The notes: generated from the letters alone by a model not told the origin. A stretch of DNA of 64,000 nt from CALKJU01 sp046349355 (GCA_046349355.1 JAXMCM010000016.1:186001-250000); one strand, 5' to 3'; positions 1 through 8,426 are shown, counted from the first letter of the stretch. Made by a program: numbers and translations.

Positions 1-733
1 CGTCGTCGCCGAGCCGGCGGTCGAGGAAGAGCAGCGGGGCCGCGCGCTCGCGGCTCAGGCCGAGGCGGCGCTCGAGGAGATGCAGGTCCCGCATCAAGCG
101 GGCCGCGGCGAGGCCGCTGTGGCTGAGCTTCAGGATCAGCACGGCATCGTCGTCGGCCCGGGTCGCATCCAGCCAGACGTGGAGCAGGCCGAGCAGGTTC
201 TTGCGCGGGATGATGGTCGAGACGTTGAGGAACCGGGCCCGGTAGGCGGCGACGTCGCGCCCGCGCGCCTCGCCCAAGGCCAGCGCCGGCACGCCCGGCC
301 GGAACCGTTCGCCATCCACGCCCAGCGGGCAGAGCGAGATCCGTTCGGGCGGGAAGCCGTCGACCAGCCAGGCGGCGCGCGACGACGCCTCGGGCACCAC
401 GACGTGGTCCTGCTGCAGGCTGTGGCGAAGCCAGAACCCGGGCACGCGGTCGAGCTCGAACATGGTGAAGTTGACGCTCGCCCGTCCCGCGAAGCGCTCC
501 GCCTGCTGCGGCAGGCAGAACTGCACCACGACTGGAGCCCGCTCCGGCGCCGCGAGGCTGCGGTGGACGAGCGGTTGCTGTCCGGGCGGCAGCCGCAGGT
601 CCGCCCACAGCGGAAAGTCGATCAGCTCCACTTCGATGCCGAGCCGCAGAAGGCCCTGCACGAAGCCGCGAACGGTGCGATCACCGCCGGAGTAGCCGCG
701 GAAGCTGCCGCGGATGGCGAGGGGTGAAGCCAT
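1..733 (-). CDS. glycosyltransferase, GT4-like (5' part, runs off left edge)
   Basis: The minus strand is open from an ATG at 733 to the window edge, giving 244 codons without a stop. The protein starts MASPLAIRGSFRGYSGG and contains NVSTIIPRKNLLGLL near residue 180, the linker between the two Rossmann domains of GT-B (GT4-like) glycosyltransferases. An upstream LCPLGVDGERFRPG stretch matches the usual PxGVDxxxF motif. Such enzymes move a sugar from a nucleotide donor onto a glycan or lipid at the cytoplasmic face of the membrane. The donor-binding C-terminal half is outside the window, so substrate cannot be inferred. The large ORF on the opposite strand here is a shadow. It is divergent from the KaiC-like gene. 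Confidence 0.75.
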   Translation of the reverse strand, partial: MASPLAIRGSFRGYSGGDRTVRGFVQGLLRLGIEVELIDFPLWADLRLPPGQQPLVHRSLAAPERAPVVVQFCLPQQAERFAGRASVNFTMFELDRVPGFWLRHSLQQDHVVVPEASSRAAWLVDGFPPERISLCPLGVDGERFRPGVPALALGEARGRDVAAYRARFLNVSTIIPRKNLLGLLHVWLDATRADDDAVLILKLSHSGLAAARLMRDLHLLERRLGLSRERAAPLLFLDRRLGDD

Positions 734-903
734 GGTTCGCTCTGGCCGGCCTCGGAGGGCGCAGCCTAGCGCCTGACGAGCCGGGGGGCGAAGCGGGATC
801 GGCCGTTGCGACCGGTTGAGGTGCCACGGCCAACCTCGAGCGAAGGCTTTGCCCGGGGATGAAACCTGACGCCGGCTCGGCGGTCTTCTTCCGCAGGTAT
901 CGT

Positions 904-910
904 GGAGGGA
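904..910 (+). promoter_or_regulatory. ribosome binding site deciding the KaiC-like start
   Basis: GGAGGGA lies 3 nt before the ATG at 914. The in-frame GTG at 902 overlaps this site, so the ATG at 914 is the better start. Confidence 0.6.
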
Positions 911-913
911 GAC

Positions 914-2389
914 ATGCCTGAGCCCATCGCGCCGACGCGCCTGTCGACGGGGATCGACGGACTGGATCGCGTCCTGTCCGGCGGCCTGCCCGAGCGCGGC
1001 CTCTACCTGCTCGAAGGCGATGCCGGCTGCGGCAAGACCACGATGGCGTTGCAGTTCCTCCGTACCGGCGTGGCCCGCGGCGAGCCGACCCTGCTGGTGG
1101 CCTTCTCCGAGACGCTCGAGGAGCTGACGACCCTGGTCGCGTCGCACGGCTGGACCCTCGACGGCATCGAGGTCATGGACCTGTCCGACCTGCGCCGGAT
1201 CTTCGGCGAGGCCGGCGAGCAGACGCTGTTCCATCCGGCCGAGATCGAGTTCGGCGTGGTCATCGAGCGGATCCTCGGGCGGATGCGCGAGCTGCGTCCG
1301 ACCCGGGTCGTCATCGACAGCCTGTCGGAGCTGCGCCACCTCGCCGGCGAGGGCACGCGCTACCGGCTGCACATGGAGGCGCTGAAGCCGTCGCTGCTCG
1401 AGCACGCGAGCACGGTGCTGCTGGCGGATGGCCGGATCGGCGGGATGACCGGCTTCGCCCTGCACACCCTGGTACACGGGGTCATCGCGCTGGAATCGCT
1501 GACCCCGGAGTTCGGCCCCTACCGCCGCCGGCTGCGCGTGCAGAAGCTGCGCAACATCCGCTTCATGGAAGGCCTGCACGATTTCGAGATCCGCACCGGC
1601 GGCATCACCGTCTATCCGCGCCTCGTCCTGGCCGAGCAGCGGCGGAGCGTCGAGGAGCGGCAGGTCGGCACGGGCGTCGCCGCGCTCGACGACGTGCTCG
1701 CCGGCGGGCTCGACCGCGGGACCAGCACCCTGCTGATGGGCCCCGCCGGCAGCGGCAAGTCCTCGCTGGCCACCCAGATGGCGCTCGCCAGCACCCGGCG
1801 CGGCGAGAAGGCGGCCATCTACCTGTTCGACGAGCGCCTGCCGGTCCTGCTGGAGCGCTCGCGCGGGCTCGGCATGGAGCTGTCACCGCTGATCGCCGAC
1901 GGCTGGCTGATCGTCCGGCAGGTCGATCCGCTCGAGCTCTCGCCCGGCAAGTTCGCGCATCTCGTGCGCACCGCCGTCGAGGCCGGAACGGCGACGGTCA
2001 TCATCGACAGCCTGACGGGCTACATGGCCTCGATGGGCGACGAGCCCAGCCTGATGCTGCAGCTACGCAACTTGCTGAGCTACCTGGGCGAGCAGGCGGT
2101 GACGACGATCCTCGTGTCGGTGCAGCATGGGCTGGTCGGACCGGGCGAGGCGCCGACCGGCCAGGTGAGCTACCTCGCCGACACGGTGATCCTGCTCCGC
2201 TTCTACGAGTACCGCGGTGCCGTCCACCGGGCGGTGTCGGCGCTCAAGCGCCGTGCCGGCGGGCACGAGCCGTCGATCCGCGACATCGCCTTCGGCCCGG
2301 CCGGCATCGTCGTCGGGCCGCCGCTGCGGCAGTTCCGCGGGGTGCTGTCCGGCCTGCCGGCGAGCCAGCCGGAGGCCGGGGCGCCATGA
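914..2389 (+). CDS. KaiC-like double RecA/KaiC-domain ATPase
   Basis: A 491-residue protein with two KaiC/RecA-fold domains. Each has a Walker A (GDAGCGKTT with Lys41; GPAGSGKSS with Lys282) and a Walker B-like hydrophobic strand ending in IDS (VVIDSLSEL, VIIDSLTGY). Each domain opens with the family signature STGIDGLDRVLSGGLP or GTGVAALDDVLAGGLD. The length is like cyanobacterial KaiC, but KaiA and KaiB are absent nearby, so a clock role should not be assumed. Non-clock KaiC homologues are known next to signalling kinases. The stop overlaps the next gene by 4 nt (ATGA), so it is probably made together with the histidine kinase and may act in the same signalling pathway. Confidence 0.85.
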   Translation: MPEPIAPTRLSTGIDGLDRVLSGGLPERGLYLLEGDAGCGKTTMALQFLRTGVARGEPTLLVAFSETLEELTTLVASHGWTLDGIEVMDLSDLRRIFGEAGEQTLFHPAEIEFGVVIERILGRMRELRPTRVVIDSLSELRHLAGEGTRYRLHMEALKPSLLEHASTVLLADGRIGGMTGFALHTLVHGVIALESLTPEFGPYRRRLRVQKLRNIRFMEGLHDFEIRTGGITVYPRLVLAEQRRSVEERQVGTGVAALDDVLAGGLDRGTSTLLMGPAGSGKSSLATQMALASTRRGEKAAIYLFDERLPVLLERSRGLGMELSPLIADGWLIVRQVDPLELSPGKFAHLVRTAVEAGTATVIIDSLTGYMASMGDEPSLMLQLRNLLSYLGEQAVTTILVSVQHGLVGPGEAPTGQVSYLADTVILLRFYEYRGAVHRAVSALKRRAGGHEPSIRDIAFGPAGIVVGPPLRQFRGVLSGLPASQPEAGAP

Positions 2390-3462
2390 CCGCCGCCGTC
2401 GCCGCGGACAGCGAGCGGCGCATCATCGTCCTGCCGCCGACGGCAGCCGACGGCCAGGTCGCGGCCCGCGTGCTGACGGCGGCCGGCATGGCGGCGATCC
2501 TGTGCCGCACCGTTGGCCAGCTGCGCCGAGAAGCCGAAGCCGGAGCCGCCGTCCTGATCCTCGCCGCCGAGGTCCTCGACGATCCGAGGTTCGCGGAGCT
2601 CGCCGAGCTGCTCGACCGGCAGCCGGCCTGGTCGGACCTGCCGATGATCATCCTCACCGGGCGGGGCCAGCAGCGGACGGCGCAGTGGCGCGCCGTGGCC
2701 GAGCAGTCGCTGGTGCGCAACGCCATGCTGCTGGAACGGCCGATGCGGCCCGAGATGCTGGTGCAGGCGCTGCGGGTCGCGCTGCGGGCCCGCGAGCGGC
2801 AGTACGTGCTGCGCGCCCAGATCCGCGAGCGCGAGACGCTGCTGGCGCAGCGCGAGGTGCTGCTGCGCGAGGTCTATCACCGCGTGAAGAACAACCTGCA
2901 GATGATGCAGAGCCTGGTCCGGCTGTCGGCCGCCCGCGCCCCGGTACGGGCGGAGCCGCTGTTCGCGGACCTGGCCAGCCGGATCGGCGCCATCGGCCTG
3001 TTGCACAGCCGGATCTACGCGACCGGCGACCTCAGCCGGATCGATGCCGCCGACTATCTCGGCGATGTCGTCGGCCAGGCCGAGGCCTCGTTCGGCGCCC
3101 TGCACGGCCAGGTACGGATCGTCCGCAGGCTCGAGCCGATCGTGATCGACGTCGACACCGCGATCCCGCTCGGCCTGATCACCACCGAACTGCTGACCAA
3201 TGCCTATCGCCACGCCTTCCCGGCCGGCGGCGGTGGCGTGATCAGCGTCCGGCTGGCGGTCCGCGACGGCATCGTCGAGCTCGCCGTCGCCGACGACGGC
3301 GTCGGGGCCAGGGACAAGCGGCGGACGCCGGCGTCGACCGGGCTGCAGCTGGTCCAGGCACTGGCCCGGCAGGTCGGCGGCACCTTCGCGAGCCGCGACG
3401 CCGCCGGCATGCTGGCCAGCGTCCGCTTTCCGCTGCGGCCGGGCGCCACCGTCGCCGCCTGA
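2386..3462 (+). CDS. histidine kinase, HisKA_2/HWE type, with N-terminal pseudo-receiver
   Basis: A 358-residue cytoplasmic kinase with no membrane segment. Residues about 9-130 resemble a response-regulator receiver fold, but the acidic pair, the phospho-acceptor Asp (AAEVLDD) and the conserved Lys (ERPMRP) are missing, so this domain should not be phosphorylated in the usual way. A helical linker (REREALLAQRE-like) leads to the dimerisation box with REVYHRVKNNLQ, His165 being the predicted phosphorylation site. The ATPase domain shows TTELLTNAYRHAF and DDGVG. It is translationally coupled to the KaiC-like ATPase. No response regulator is present in the window, so the output is unknown. Confidence 0.88.
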   Translation: MTAAVAADSERRIIVLPPTAADGQVAARVLTAAGMAAILCRTVGQLRREAEAGAAVLILAAEVLDDPRFAELAELLDRQPAWSDLPMIILTGRGQQRTAQWRAVAEQSLVRNAMLLERPMRPEMLVQALRVALRARERQYVLRAQIRERETLLAQREVLLREVYHRVKNNLQMMQSLVRLSAARAPVRAEPLFADLASRIGAIGLLHSRIYATGDLSRIDAADYLGDVVGQAEASFGALHGQVRIVRRLEPIVIDVDTAIPLGLITTELLTNAYRHAFPAGGGGVISVRLAVRDGIVELAVADDGVGARDKRRTPASTGLQLVQALARQVGGTFASRDAAGMLASVRFPLRPGATVAA

Positions 3463-3564
3463 GCCGTTCGCCCGCGGCCTGCCGCCGACAGCGCAGGCAA
3501 CCTACATGACGTTGGAGGGAGCGCGGGGCGGGTCGCCGCGACGGACCGATGGGGAGCGCAATCG

Positions 3565-3972
3565 ATGGACATCAGCCGCTGCGGCGCCAGGCCGTCCGGG
3601 GTCGGTCCGGACACGTGGTTCACCGGCGCCGTCCGGGTCGATCCGCTGGCCTCTCCGCCGGCGCCGGCGCGAGCCGTGGCGGTGAGCGTGACCTTCGAGC
3701 CCGGCGCGCGCACCGCCTGGCACACCCATCCGCTCGGGCAGACCCTGATCATCACCGCCGGCGCCGGCCGCGTCCAGCGCTGGGGCGGCCCGGTCGAGGA
3801 GGTCCGCGCCGGAGACGTCGTCTGGTTCCCGCCCGGCGAGAAGCACTGGCACGGGGCGGCGCCGACGACCGCCATGACCCACATCGCGATGCACGAGCGC
3901 CTCGACGGCAAGACGGTCGACTGGATGGAGAAGGTCACCGACGAACAGTACGGCGCGGCCGTCGCCGGCTAG
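3565..3972 (+). CDS. cupin protein, (R)-mandelonitrile-lyase type
   Basis: A 135-residue single-domain cupin. It carries TAWHTHPLGQTL and FPPGEKHWHG, giving His53, His55, Gln59 and His94. From memory, these are the same ligands at the same numbering as the manganese cupin hydroxynitrile lyase of Granulicella. The family can cleave or form cyanohydrins in vitro; the physiological substrate of most members is unknown. The gene stands alone on the plus strand. Its 3' end faces the amidohydrolase-like gene, with a hairpin in between. The ATG at 3565 is chosen because the family starts M-[DE]-I-x-R; no strong Shine-Dalgarno is visible. Confidence 0.8.
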   Translation: MDISRCGARPSGVGPDTWFTGAVRVDPLASPPAPARAVAVSVTFEPGARTAWHTHPLGQTLIITAGAGRVQRWGGPVEEVRAGDVVWFPPGEKHWHGAAPTTAMTHIAMHERLDGKTVDWMEKVTDEQYGAAVAG

Positions 3973-4088
3973 CGGTCGATCGGCGATCCTGATCGATTCG
4001 CTTCCGGGGTTCCGCGTTCGGCCGGCGCCAGCCGTCATCCCGACGTTCGGTGGGCGGAGGACCGTATCCGGCCGCGCCTCGGCGTCGC

Positions 4089-4110
4089 GCGGCCCGCGAG
4101 CGGGGGCCGC
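4089..4110 (-). terminator. GC hairpin after the amidohydrolase-like gene
   Basis: GCGGCCC (4089-4095) and GGGCCGC (4104-4110) form a 7-bp stem with an 8-nt loop, 8 nt past the stop of the minus-strand gene ending at 4118. There is no U-tract, so terminator activity is inferred. It could serve both convergent transcripts. Confidence 0.45.
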
Positions 4111-4117
4111 CTGTCGC

Positions 4118-5059
4118 CTAACCGTCCAGCCCCAGCGCCCGTTCGCCATTGCTGGTGAACATGGCGATGAGCTCCTCGGCCGGCACCGCTTCGCCCAGCT
4201 CGCGGCGCAACTCGCGCAGGAAGCGGGCGGTGCCGTCGGGCACCGGATCGCTGTGCACCTGCCCGAAATCCGTCGACAGCACGACCTGCCGCGTCCCGGT
4301 CGCCCGGATCGAGCGGGCAAAGCGGTCGAGCGGCACATCCTCGATCGTATGGATGGCGAAGCAGTGCTCGATGAAGACGCGGGGATCGGCGGCGAGGGCC
4401 TGCAGCTGGTCGTCGGCGAGCTCGACCGAGGGATAGTGCGGATGGGTCAGCAGGACTCGGCCGATGCCGGCGGCCAGTGCCAGCGGGACGAGGCGCATGA
4501 TCTCGGCGGCGCAGAGATGGCCGGTGGCGAGGATGGCGCCGGTGGCCGCGATCGCCTCAAGCACCGGCTGCAGCGCCGGCAGCGGCCGCAGCTCGGCGTC
4601 GAACACGGCGACGGGCTGGCCGGTCTCGTCGCCGTGGTCGGCATGCGCGTGGCCGCACGACCAGCGCGGATCGAAGGCGGCCCCCAGCACGCGCAGGTGC
4701 GATTCGGCATGCACGGTCGGCATGTAGACGACGAAGGCCGGGTCCTGCCCGGGCTCGGCCACGCGCGACCGGTTGCCCGAGGCGGCGCCGAACACCGCAT
4801 CCGGATTGAGCCCGCCGACGAAGCGGTTGAGCACGACGCTGCCGAGGAAGCGGACGCCGAAGCGGGCCCGTGCCAGGGCGGCCAGGGGCGTCGTCGGGTA
4901 GGTGTGGTTCTTGAGGACCAGCGTAATGCCGCAGCCGCGCGCCGCCTCGGCGAGGCTGGCGACGTCGTAGCGGCGATCCACCAGCTCGGGCCCGACATGG
5001 TAGTGCGTGTCGACGATGCCGCGCGCCCGGATGGCCTGGAACAGCTCGTCGTCCGTCAT
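4118..5059 (-). CDS. amidohydrolase-fold metal-dependent hydrolase (DUF6282-like)
   Basis: A 313-residue protein. Metal-binding style motifs occur in the order expected of a TIM-barrel hydrolase: DTHYHVGPE near residue 17, LKNHTYPT, GHLCAAE, LTHPHYP, IEHCFA and STDFGQVHSDP. The ATG at 5059 overlaps the stop of the upstream synthetase by 4 nt (ATGA); a longer in-frame ORF to 5113 would lie inside that gene. It is the last gene of the minus-strand operon starting at 8882. The substrate is unknown; an amide, lactone or cyclic compound made or used by the same operon is a reasonable inference. The DUF6282 assignment is from memory of the motif pattern. Confidence 0.7.
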   Translation of the reverse strand: MTDDELFQAIRARGIVDTHYHVGPELVDRRYDVASLAEAARGCGITLVLKNHTYPTTPLAALARARFGVRFLGSVVLNRFVGGLNPDAVFGAASGNRSRVAEPGQDPAFVVYMPTVHAESHLRVLGAAFDPRWSCGHAHADHGDETGQPVAVFDAELRPLPALQPVLEAIAATGAILATGHLCAAEIMRLVPLALAAGIGRVLLTHPHYPSVELADDQLQALAADPRVFIEHCFAIHTIEDVPLDRFARSIRATGTRQVVLSTDFGQVHSDPVPDGTARFLRELRRELGEAVPAEELIAMFTSNGERALGLDG

Positions 5060-6765
5060 GCGAGGCGCTCCCGCCAGACCCGGTGCCAGGCCTCGAGCTG
5101 CAGCAGGTTCCACAGGCGCGCCGCCGTCTCGAGGTCGGGATGCGCGTCGAACCGCTCGAGATAGGGCCGCGGATCGACATAGGCGCGGACCCAGGCCGCG
5201 GCGGATCCGAGCGTGTCGCGGGCGTAGCCGCGCAGCTCGCCGGTCAGCCAGGACACCAGCGGCATGCTGAAGGGCTGCTTCTTCCGGTTCACCAGCCAGT
5301 CCGGCAGGTCGTCCCTGAAGGCGTCGAGCAGCAGGCCCTTGGGGCGTCCACCCGGCCGCTTGACGTCGGCCGGCAGGGAATGGGCGAGCTCGGTCACCCG
5401 CGCGTCGAGGAACGGCGAGCGGATCTCGAGGGCTGCCGCCATGCCCAGCTTGTCGACGCGGGCCAGGTGGTAGTTGCGCAGGCGGTTGGACGACTCCAGC
5501 CGCAGGATGCGGTCGAGCGGCGACAGCCCGGCCGGCGGCACGGCGATGCCGTCGAGATAGCTCGCCGGCGCCGCGTCGAGGCCCAGCTCCTCGGGATGGA
5601 ACACCATCGAGCGCGGCAGGTAGGCGGCCAGCGTGTCCGGCGCGTTGTCGAAGCGGGCGTAGCCGCCCCAGAACTCGTCCGAGCCGTCGCCGCTCAGCGC
5701 CACCTTGGTGACTTCGCTGATCCGGCGCGACAGCAGCAGGGTCGGCAGGGTCACCGGATCGCCGATCGGGTCCTCGGTGAACCGCGCGGCGTCCTCGAAC
5801 AGGCCGGGCAGCGCCGCGGCGTCGAGCCGGACGATCTCGTGCTCGACCCCCAGATGCTCCGCCATCCGGCGGGCGTAGGCGGTCTCGTCCTCAGGGCCGG
5901 TGACGTCGTAGCCGATCGAGAAGGCGTGCTTGGCGAGGTCGGGCCGCTGGCGGACCAGCGAGGCCGCGACGATGGCCGAATCGGCACCGCCGCTCAGCAG
6001 CAGGGCATTGACGAAGCCGTCGGCGGCCCGGGCCGCCACCGCCGCATCGAGCTCGCGCCGGACGTCGACGGGGCCGGCCGTCGCCTCGGTCCGCTCGGGC
6101 GGGTTGCTGTAGCGCCCGCTCTCGATCGAGCCGTCGGCACGCAGGCGCAGCCACGAGCCGGGCGGCAGCTGCTCGATCCCCTCGAACGAGGTGTGGAGGC
6201 CGCCGATGCTCTTGAAGAGCAGGAACTCGATCGGCGCGTCGTGCCGCAGGGTCAGCGGGCCGGCCACGGCCTGCAGCGCGCCGATCGTCGTGGCGAACGC
6301 CCAGCCCTGGCGCCAGCGCATCAGGTAGAGCGGCTTCTGGCCCCAGGTATCGCGCGCCAGCGTCAGGCTGCCGTCGGTGGTGTCGTAGCGCGCGACGGCG
6401 AACATGCCGCGCATCCGGTTGAGGCCGGCCGGCCCCTGCTTGGCCAGCACGGCTTCGAGGGCCACCCCGTCGGAATCCAGGGGATCGTAAGGCTCGCCCA
6501 GGGCCTCCAGCACCGCGCGCGGCTCGAACACCTCGCCGTTGAACACGAGATGCCCGCCCCAGCGGTCGCGCAGCGGCTGCAGGCCGAGGCGCAGGCCGCC
6601 ATGGATGGCGAGGCGGACATTGCCCAGTGCGACGCGGTCGTTGCCCCACACGCCCTGCCCGTCCGGCCCCCGGTACTGGTGCGCCGTCTGCATGGTCGTG
6701 ACCAGCGCCCGGAGCTCTGCGGGATCGACGGCCACGGGCGAGAACAGACCGACGATTCCGCACAT
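5056..6765 (-). CDS. asparagine-synthase-like glutamine amidotransferase
   Basis: A 569-residue protein of the AsnB type. The N-terminal Ntn domain begins MCGIVGLF with catalytic Cys2 and has YRGPDGQG and FNGEVFE. The C-terminal PP-loop synthetase domain has LLLSGGADSAIVAA and ALSGDGSDEFWGGY, then RSPFLDARV. The enzyme should use glutamine, ATP and a carboxylate acceptor to make an amide by way of an acyl-AMP. The PP-loop reads SGGADSA where true AsnB usually has SGGLDSS. The neighbours are not amino acid genes, so the acceptor may be another carboxylic acid. It starts 9 nt after the isomerase stop and overlaps the next gene by 4 nt. Confidence 0.85.
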   Translation of the reverse strand: MCGIVGLFSPVAVDPAELRALVTTMQTAHQYRGPDGQGVWGNDRVALGNVRLAIHGGLRLGLQPLRDRWGGHLVFNGEVFEPRAVLEALGEPYDPLDSDGVALEAVLAKQGPAGLNRMRGMFAVARYDTTDGSLTLARDTWGQKPLYLMRWRQGWAFATTIGALQAVAGPLTLRHDAPIEFLLFKSIGGLHTSFEGIEQLPPGSWLRLRADGSIESGRYSNPPERTEATAGPVDVRRELDAAVAARAADGFVNALLLSGGADSAIVAASLVRQRPDLAKHAFSIGYDVTGPEDETAYARRMAEHLGVEHEIVRLDAAALPGLFEDAARFTEDPIGDPVTLPTLLLSRRISEVTKVALSGDGSDEFWGGYARFDNAPDTLAAYLPRSMVFHPEELGLDAAPASYLDGIAVPPAGLSPLDRILRLESSNRLRNYHLARVDKLGMAAALEIRSPFLDARVTELAHSLPADVKRPGGRPKGLLLDAFRDDLPDWLVNRKKQPFSMPLVSWLTGELRGYARDTLGSAAAWVRAYVDPRPYLERFDAHPDLETAARLWNLLQLEAWHRVWRERLA

Positions 6766-6774
6766 GGCCGGACC

Positions 6775-7803
6775 TCAGCGCAGCACGATGTCGCCGTGCA
6801 TCAGCAGGCGAACGGGGGTCTCGAAGCTGGTCGAATCGATCGTCCAGTGCCGGCTGCCGCGGACAAGGTGGACGCGTGCCCGCATCGATCCCGACGGGTG
6901 GTGGAACAGGAAGCCGGTCTCCGCCGCGGCGGCACCGTCCGGCAGCCGGAGGAGTCCGTTGGCGGTGAGGAAGGCGCCCATCGCCATGGCCGCGGAGCCC
7001 GGCAGCGAATGATGCTGCTGGCCCTCCGAGAAGCAGGTGGCGTCGCACTCGAGCTCGTTGTCGCTGACGCCGGCGACCCGGTAGATCAGCACCTTGGACG
7101 GGCTCGCCGGATGGCCGACCCTGGCGGCGTAGGCGGCGCCCAGGGACGCCAGCGCGCTGACCAGGCCGGGATCGACCTTGTCCACCGGCAGCGCCGTCAT
7201 GACGAAGATGTTGCCGTGCTGGACGATGTCGCCGCGCACCGCCAGCCCGTGATGGTCGAACGCGAACGGCTCGCGCGTCTCGGTCATGTGCTCCCAGAGA
7301 TGGTGCAGGCGGACGAAGCGCACGCCCCAGTCGCCGCACCACCAGCCGCTGGCCGGCGGGACCAGGTCGACCTGCTGGCGGGTGGCGAGATTGATCGTGC
7401 GAAAGCTGCCACCGGCGCCGCCCGGCCGGACATCGTCCAGCATCGCCGCCACCGCCGAGGCCGAGGCCGCGTTGGAGCATTCCATGCGGCTGTAGAGGCG
7501 GCGCGCCTTCGGGTCGACCTGGTAGAAGTGGAAGGTGAAGTCGTGCGCCCCGTCGCCCGGGCCGACCACCGCCACCTTGTTCGACTGGTAGTGGCCGCCG
7601 CCAAGGCCGTCGGTCATCGTCTCGTTGGCCATGAGGTCGAGGATGACCTTGTGCCGCGCCCGGTCGCCGGGCAGCTGGTCGGCGCGCAGCACCACGAGCC
7701 GGCTGGTGCCGGAGCGGACCATGGCGCAGGACAGGTGCGGCATGCCGCGGCGCATCACCGCCAGCGGCTCGGCCCCGGCGGCGTCGAGCACCAAGTCGGT
7801 CAC
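6775..7803 (-). CDS. PrpF-family (DUF453) isomerase
   Basis: A 342-residue protein of the PrpF/diaminopimelate-epimerase fold. It has MVRSGTSRLVVLRADQLPGD, the GLGGGHYQSNKVAVV block (Lys76) and MECSNAASASA with Cys109 where PrpF has its conserved Cys. Family members isomerise double bonds of tricarboxylate-like acids (2-methyl-trans-aconitate, 3-methylitaconate, oxalomesaconate). The start is GTG at 7803, overlapping the VapC-like stop (GTGA). No prpB, prpC or prpD lies nearby, so a methylcitrate role is unlikely. Being next to an amidotransferase suggests an unsaturated di- or tricarboxylate intermediate that is later amidated. That is inference. Confidence 0.8.
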   Translation of the reverse strand: MTDLVLDAAGAEPLAVMRRGMPHLSCAMVRSGTSRLVVLRADQLPGDRARHKVILDLMANETMTDGLGGGHYQSNKVAVVGPGDGAHDFTFHFYQVDPKARRLYSRMECSNAASASAVAAMLDDVRPGGAGGSFRTINLATRQQVDLVPPASGWWCGDWGVRFVRLHHLWEHMTETREPFAFDHHGLAVRGDIVQHGNIFVMTALPVDKVDPGLVSALASLGAAYAARVGHPASPSKVLIYRVAGVSDNELECDATCFSEGQQHHSLPGSAAMAMGAFLTANGLLRLPDGAAAAETGFLFHHPSGSMRARVHLVRGSRHWTIDSTSFETPVRLLMHGDIVLR

Positions 7804-8213
7804 GGCGCCTTGCTCCCTGCGAACGCGGCGGCGGCGACGGCGACGTCGGGGAAGCCGGCCAGGGCATCGGGATCGGTGGTAACGAGTCGGAGCCGCAGCC
7901 CCCTGGCCAGCGTCAGGAACGGCGCCATCAGCGCCGAGCAGCTCGAGCCCAGGACGATTTCCATGTTGTTCTCGAGCGGTGCTGGGAACTCGCGGCCGAG
8001 AAACAGGCGCGGCGCGGCGGCGACGATCTGTGCGACCGCCTCCCCGGACAGCGACCCGGAGCGGATTGCCGGCGTCAGGTGCAGCGGCAGCAGGGCCCGC
8101 CAGATCATCGGCGAGGCCCAGGCCGGATCGCGCCGCAGCACGCCCTCGGCCACCGGCGTGAGCTCGCCCGGCACGTAGAGGGCGGCCACCAGCTCGGTCG
8201 AGACGACGATCAC
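7800..8213 (-). CDS. PIN-domain VapC-like protein with lost active site
   Basis: A 137-residue protein that follows the VapC pattern along its whole length: MIVVSTELVAALY, RRDPAWASPMIWR, SSCSALMAPFLTLA and LRLVTTDPDAL. Compared with active VapC, the first Asp is Ser5, the helix Glu is Leu41, the YD(x)EF box reads LMAPF (Met96, Pro98), and only Asp114 survives. A PIN nuclease needs these acidic residues for metal binding, so ribonuclease activity is unlikely. The reading frame is intact with good codon use. GTG start at 8213 overlaps the antitoxin-like stop (GTGA), and its own stop overlaps the isomerase start. Confidence 0.75.
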   Translation of the reverse strand: MIVVSTELVAALYVPGELTPVAEGVLRRDPAWASPMIWRALLPLHLTPAIRSGSLSGEAVAQIVAAAPRLFLGREFPAPLENNMEIVLGSSCSALMAPFLTLARGLRLRLVTTDPDALAGFPDVAVAAAAFAGSKAP

Positions 8214-8407
8214 GCCCGCGCCTCGCCGGCGCGGGTCCTGATCTCGCGCGCCTCGGCGAGCCGCTGCTCGGTATCGGGCTCGTGCTCGACCTGGCCCGCG
8301 CGCAGCTGGGCCACGATCTCCTCGGCTACCGTGACGCCATGCTCCACGGCCTTGCAGTAGAGCCGCCAGTGGAGGGCGTCATCGATCTCGAGCCGAACCT
8401 CGGCCAT
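8210..8407 (-). CDS. VapB/FitA-like ribbon-helix-helix antitoxin
   Basis: A 65-residue protein, MAEVRLEIDDALHWRLYCKA at the N-terminus, then a helix and a charged tail. The short beta strand followed by two helices is typical of RHH antitoxins, which bind operator DNA as dimers and wrap the VapC toxin with the C-terminal tail. The ATG at 8407 has a GGAAGGAGAG site upstream; the longer ORF to 8524 would lie in the cupin gene. Its partner VapC looks catalytically dead, so its remaining role may be as a DNA-binding repressor of this operon, or none. Confidence 0.7.
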   Translation of the reverse strand: MAEVRLEIDDALHWRLYCKAVEHGVTVAEEIVAQLRAGQVEHEPDTEQRLAEAREIRTRAGEARA

Positions 8408-8426
8408 CGCCTCTCTCCTTCCCCGC

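Noticed and set aside
80..727. Plus-strand ORF at the left edge
   Set aside because: The opposite strand encodes a recognisable glycosyltransferase across the same bases.
914..2389. Circadian clock kaiABC locus
   Set aside because: Only a KaiC-like gene is present; kaiA and kaiB are absent and the partner is an HWE kinase.
6775..7803. Methylcitrate cycle operon because of the PrpF-like gene
   Set aside because: No prpB, prpC, prpD or acnD genes accompany it, and the neighbours are of other kinds.
5083..8178. A 1031-codon plus-strand ORF and others like it (44814-47498, 56367-58739, 38181-39635)
   Set aside because: They run antisense to well-recognised genes, have Arg/Gly/Ala-rich low-information translations and arise because GC-rich codons rarely give stops on the opposite strand.
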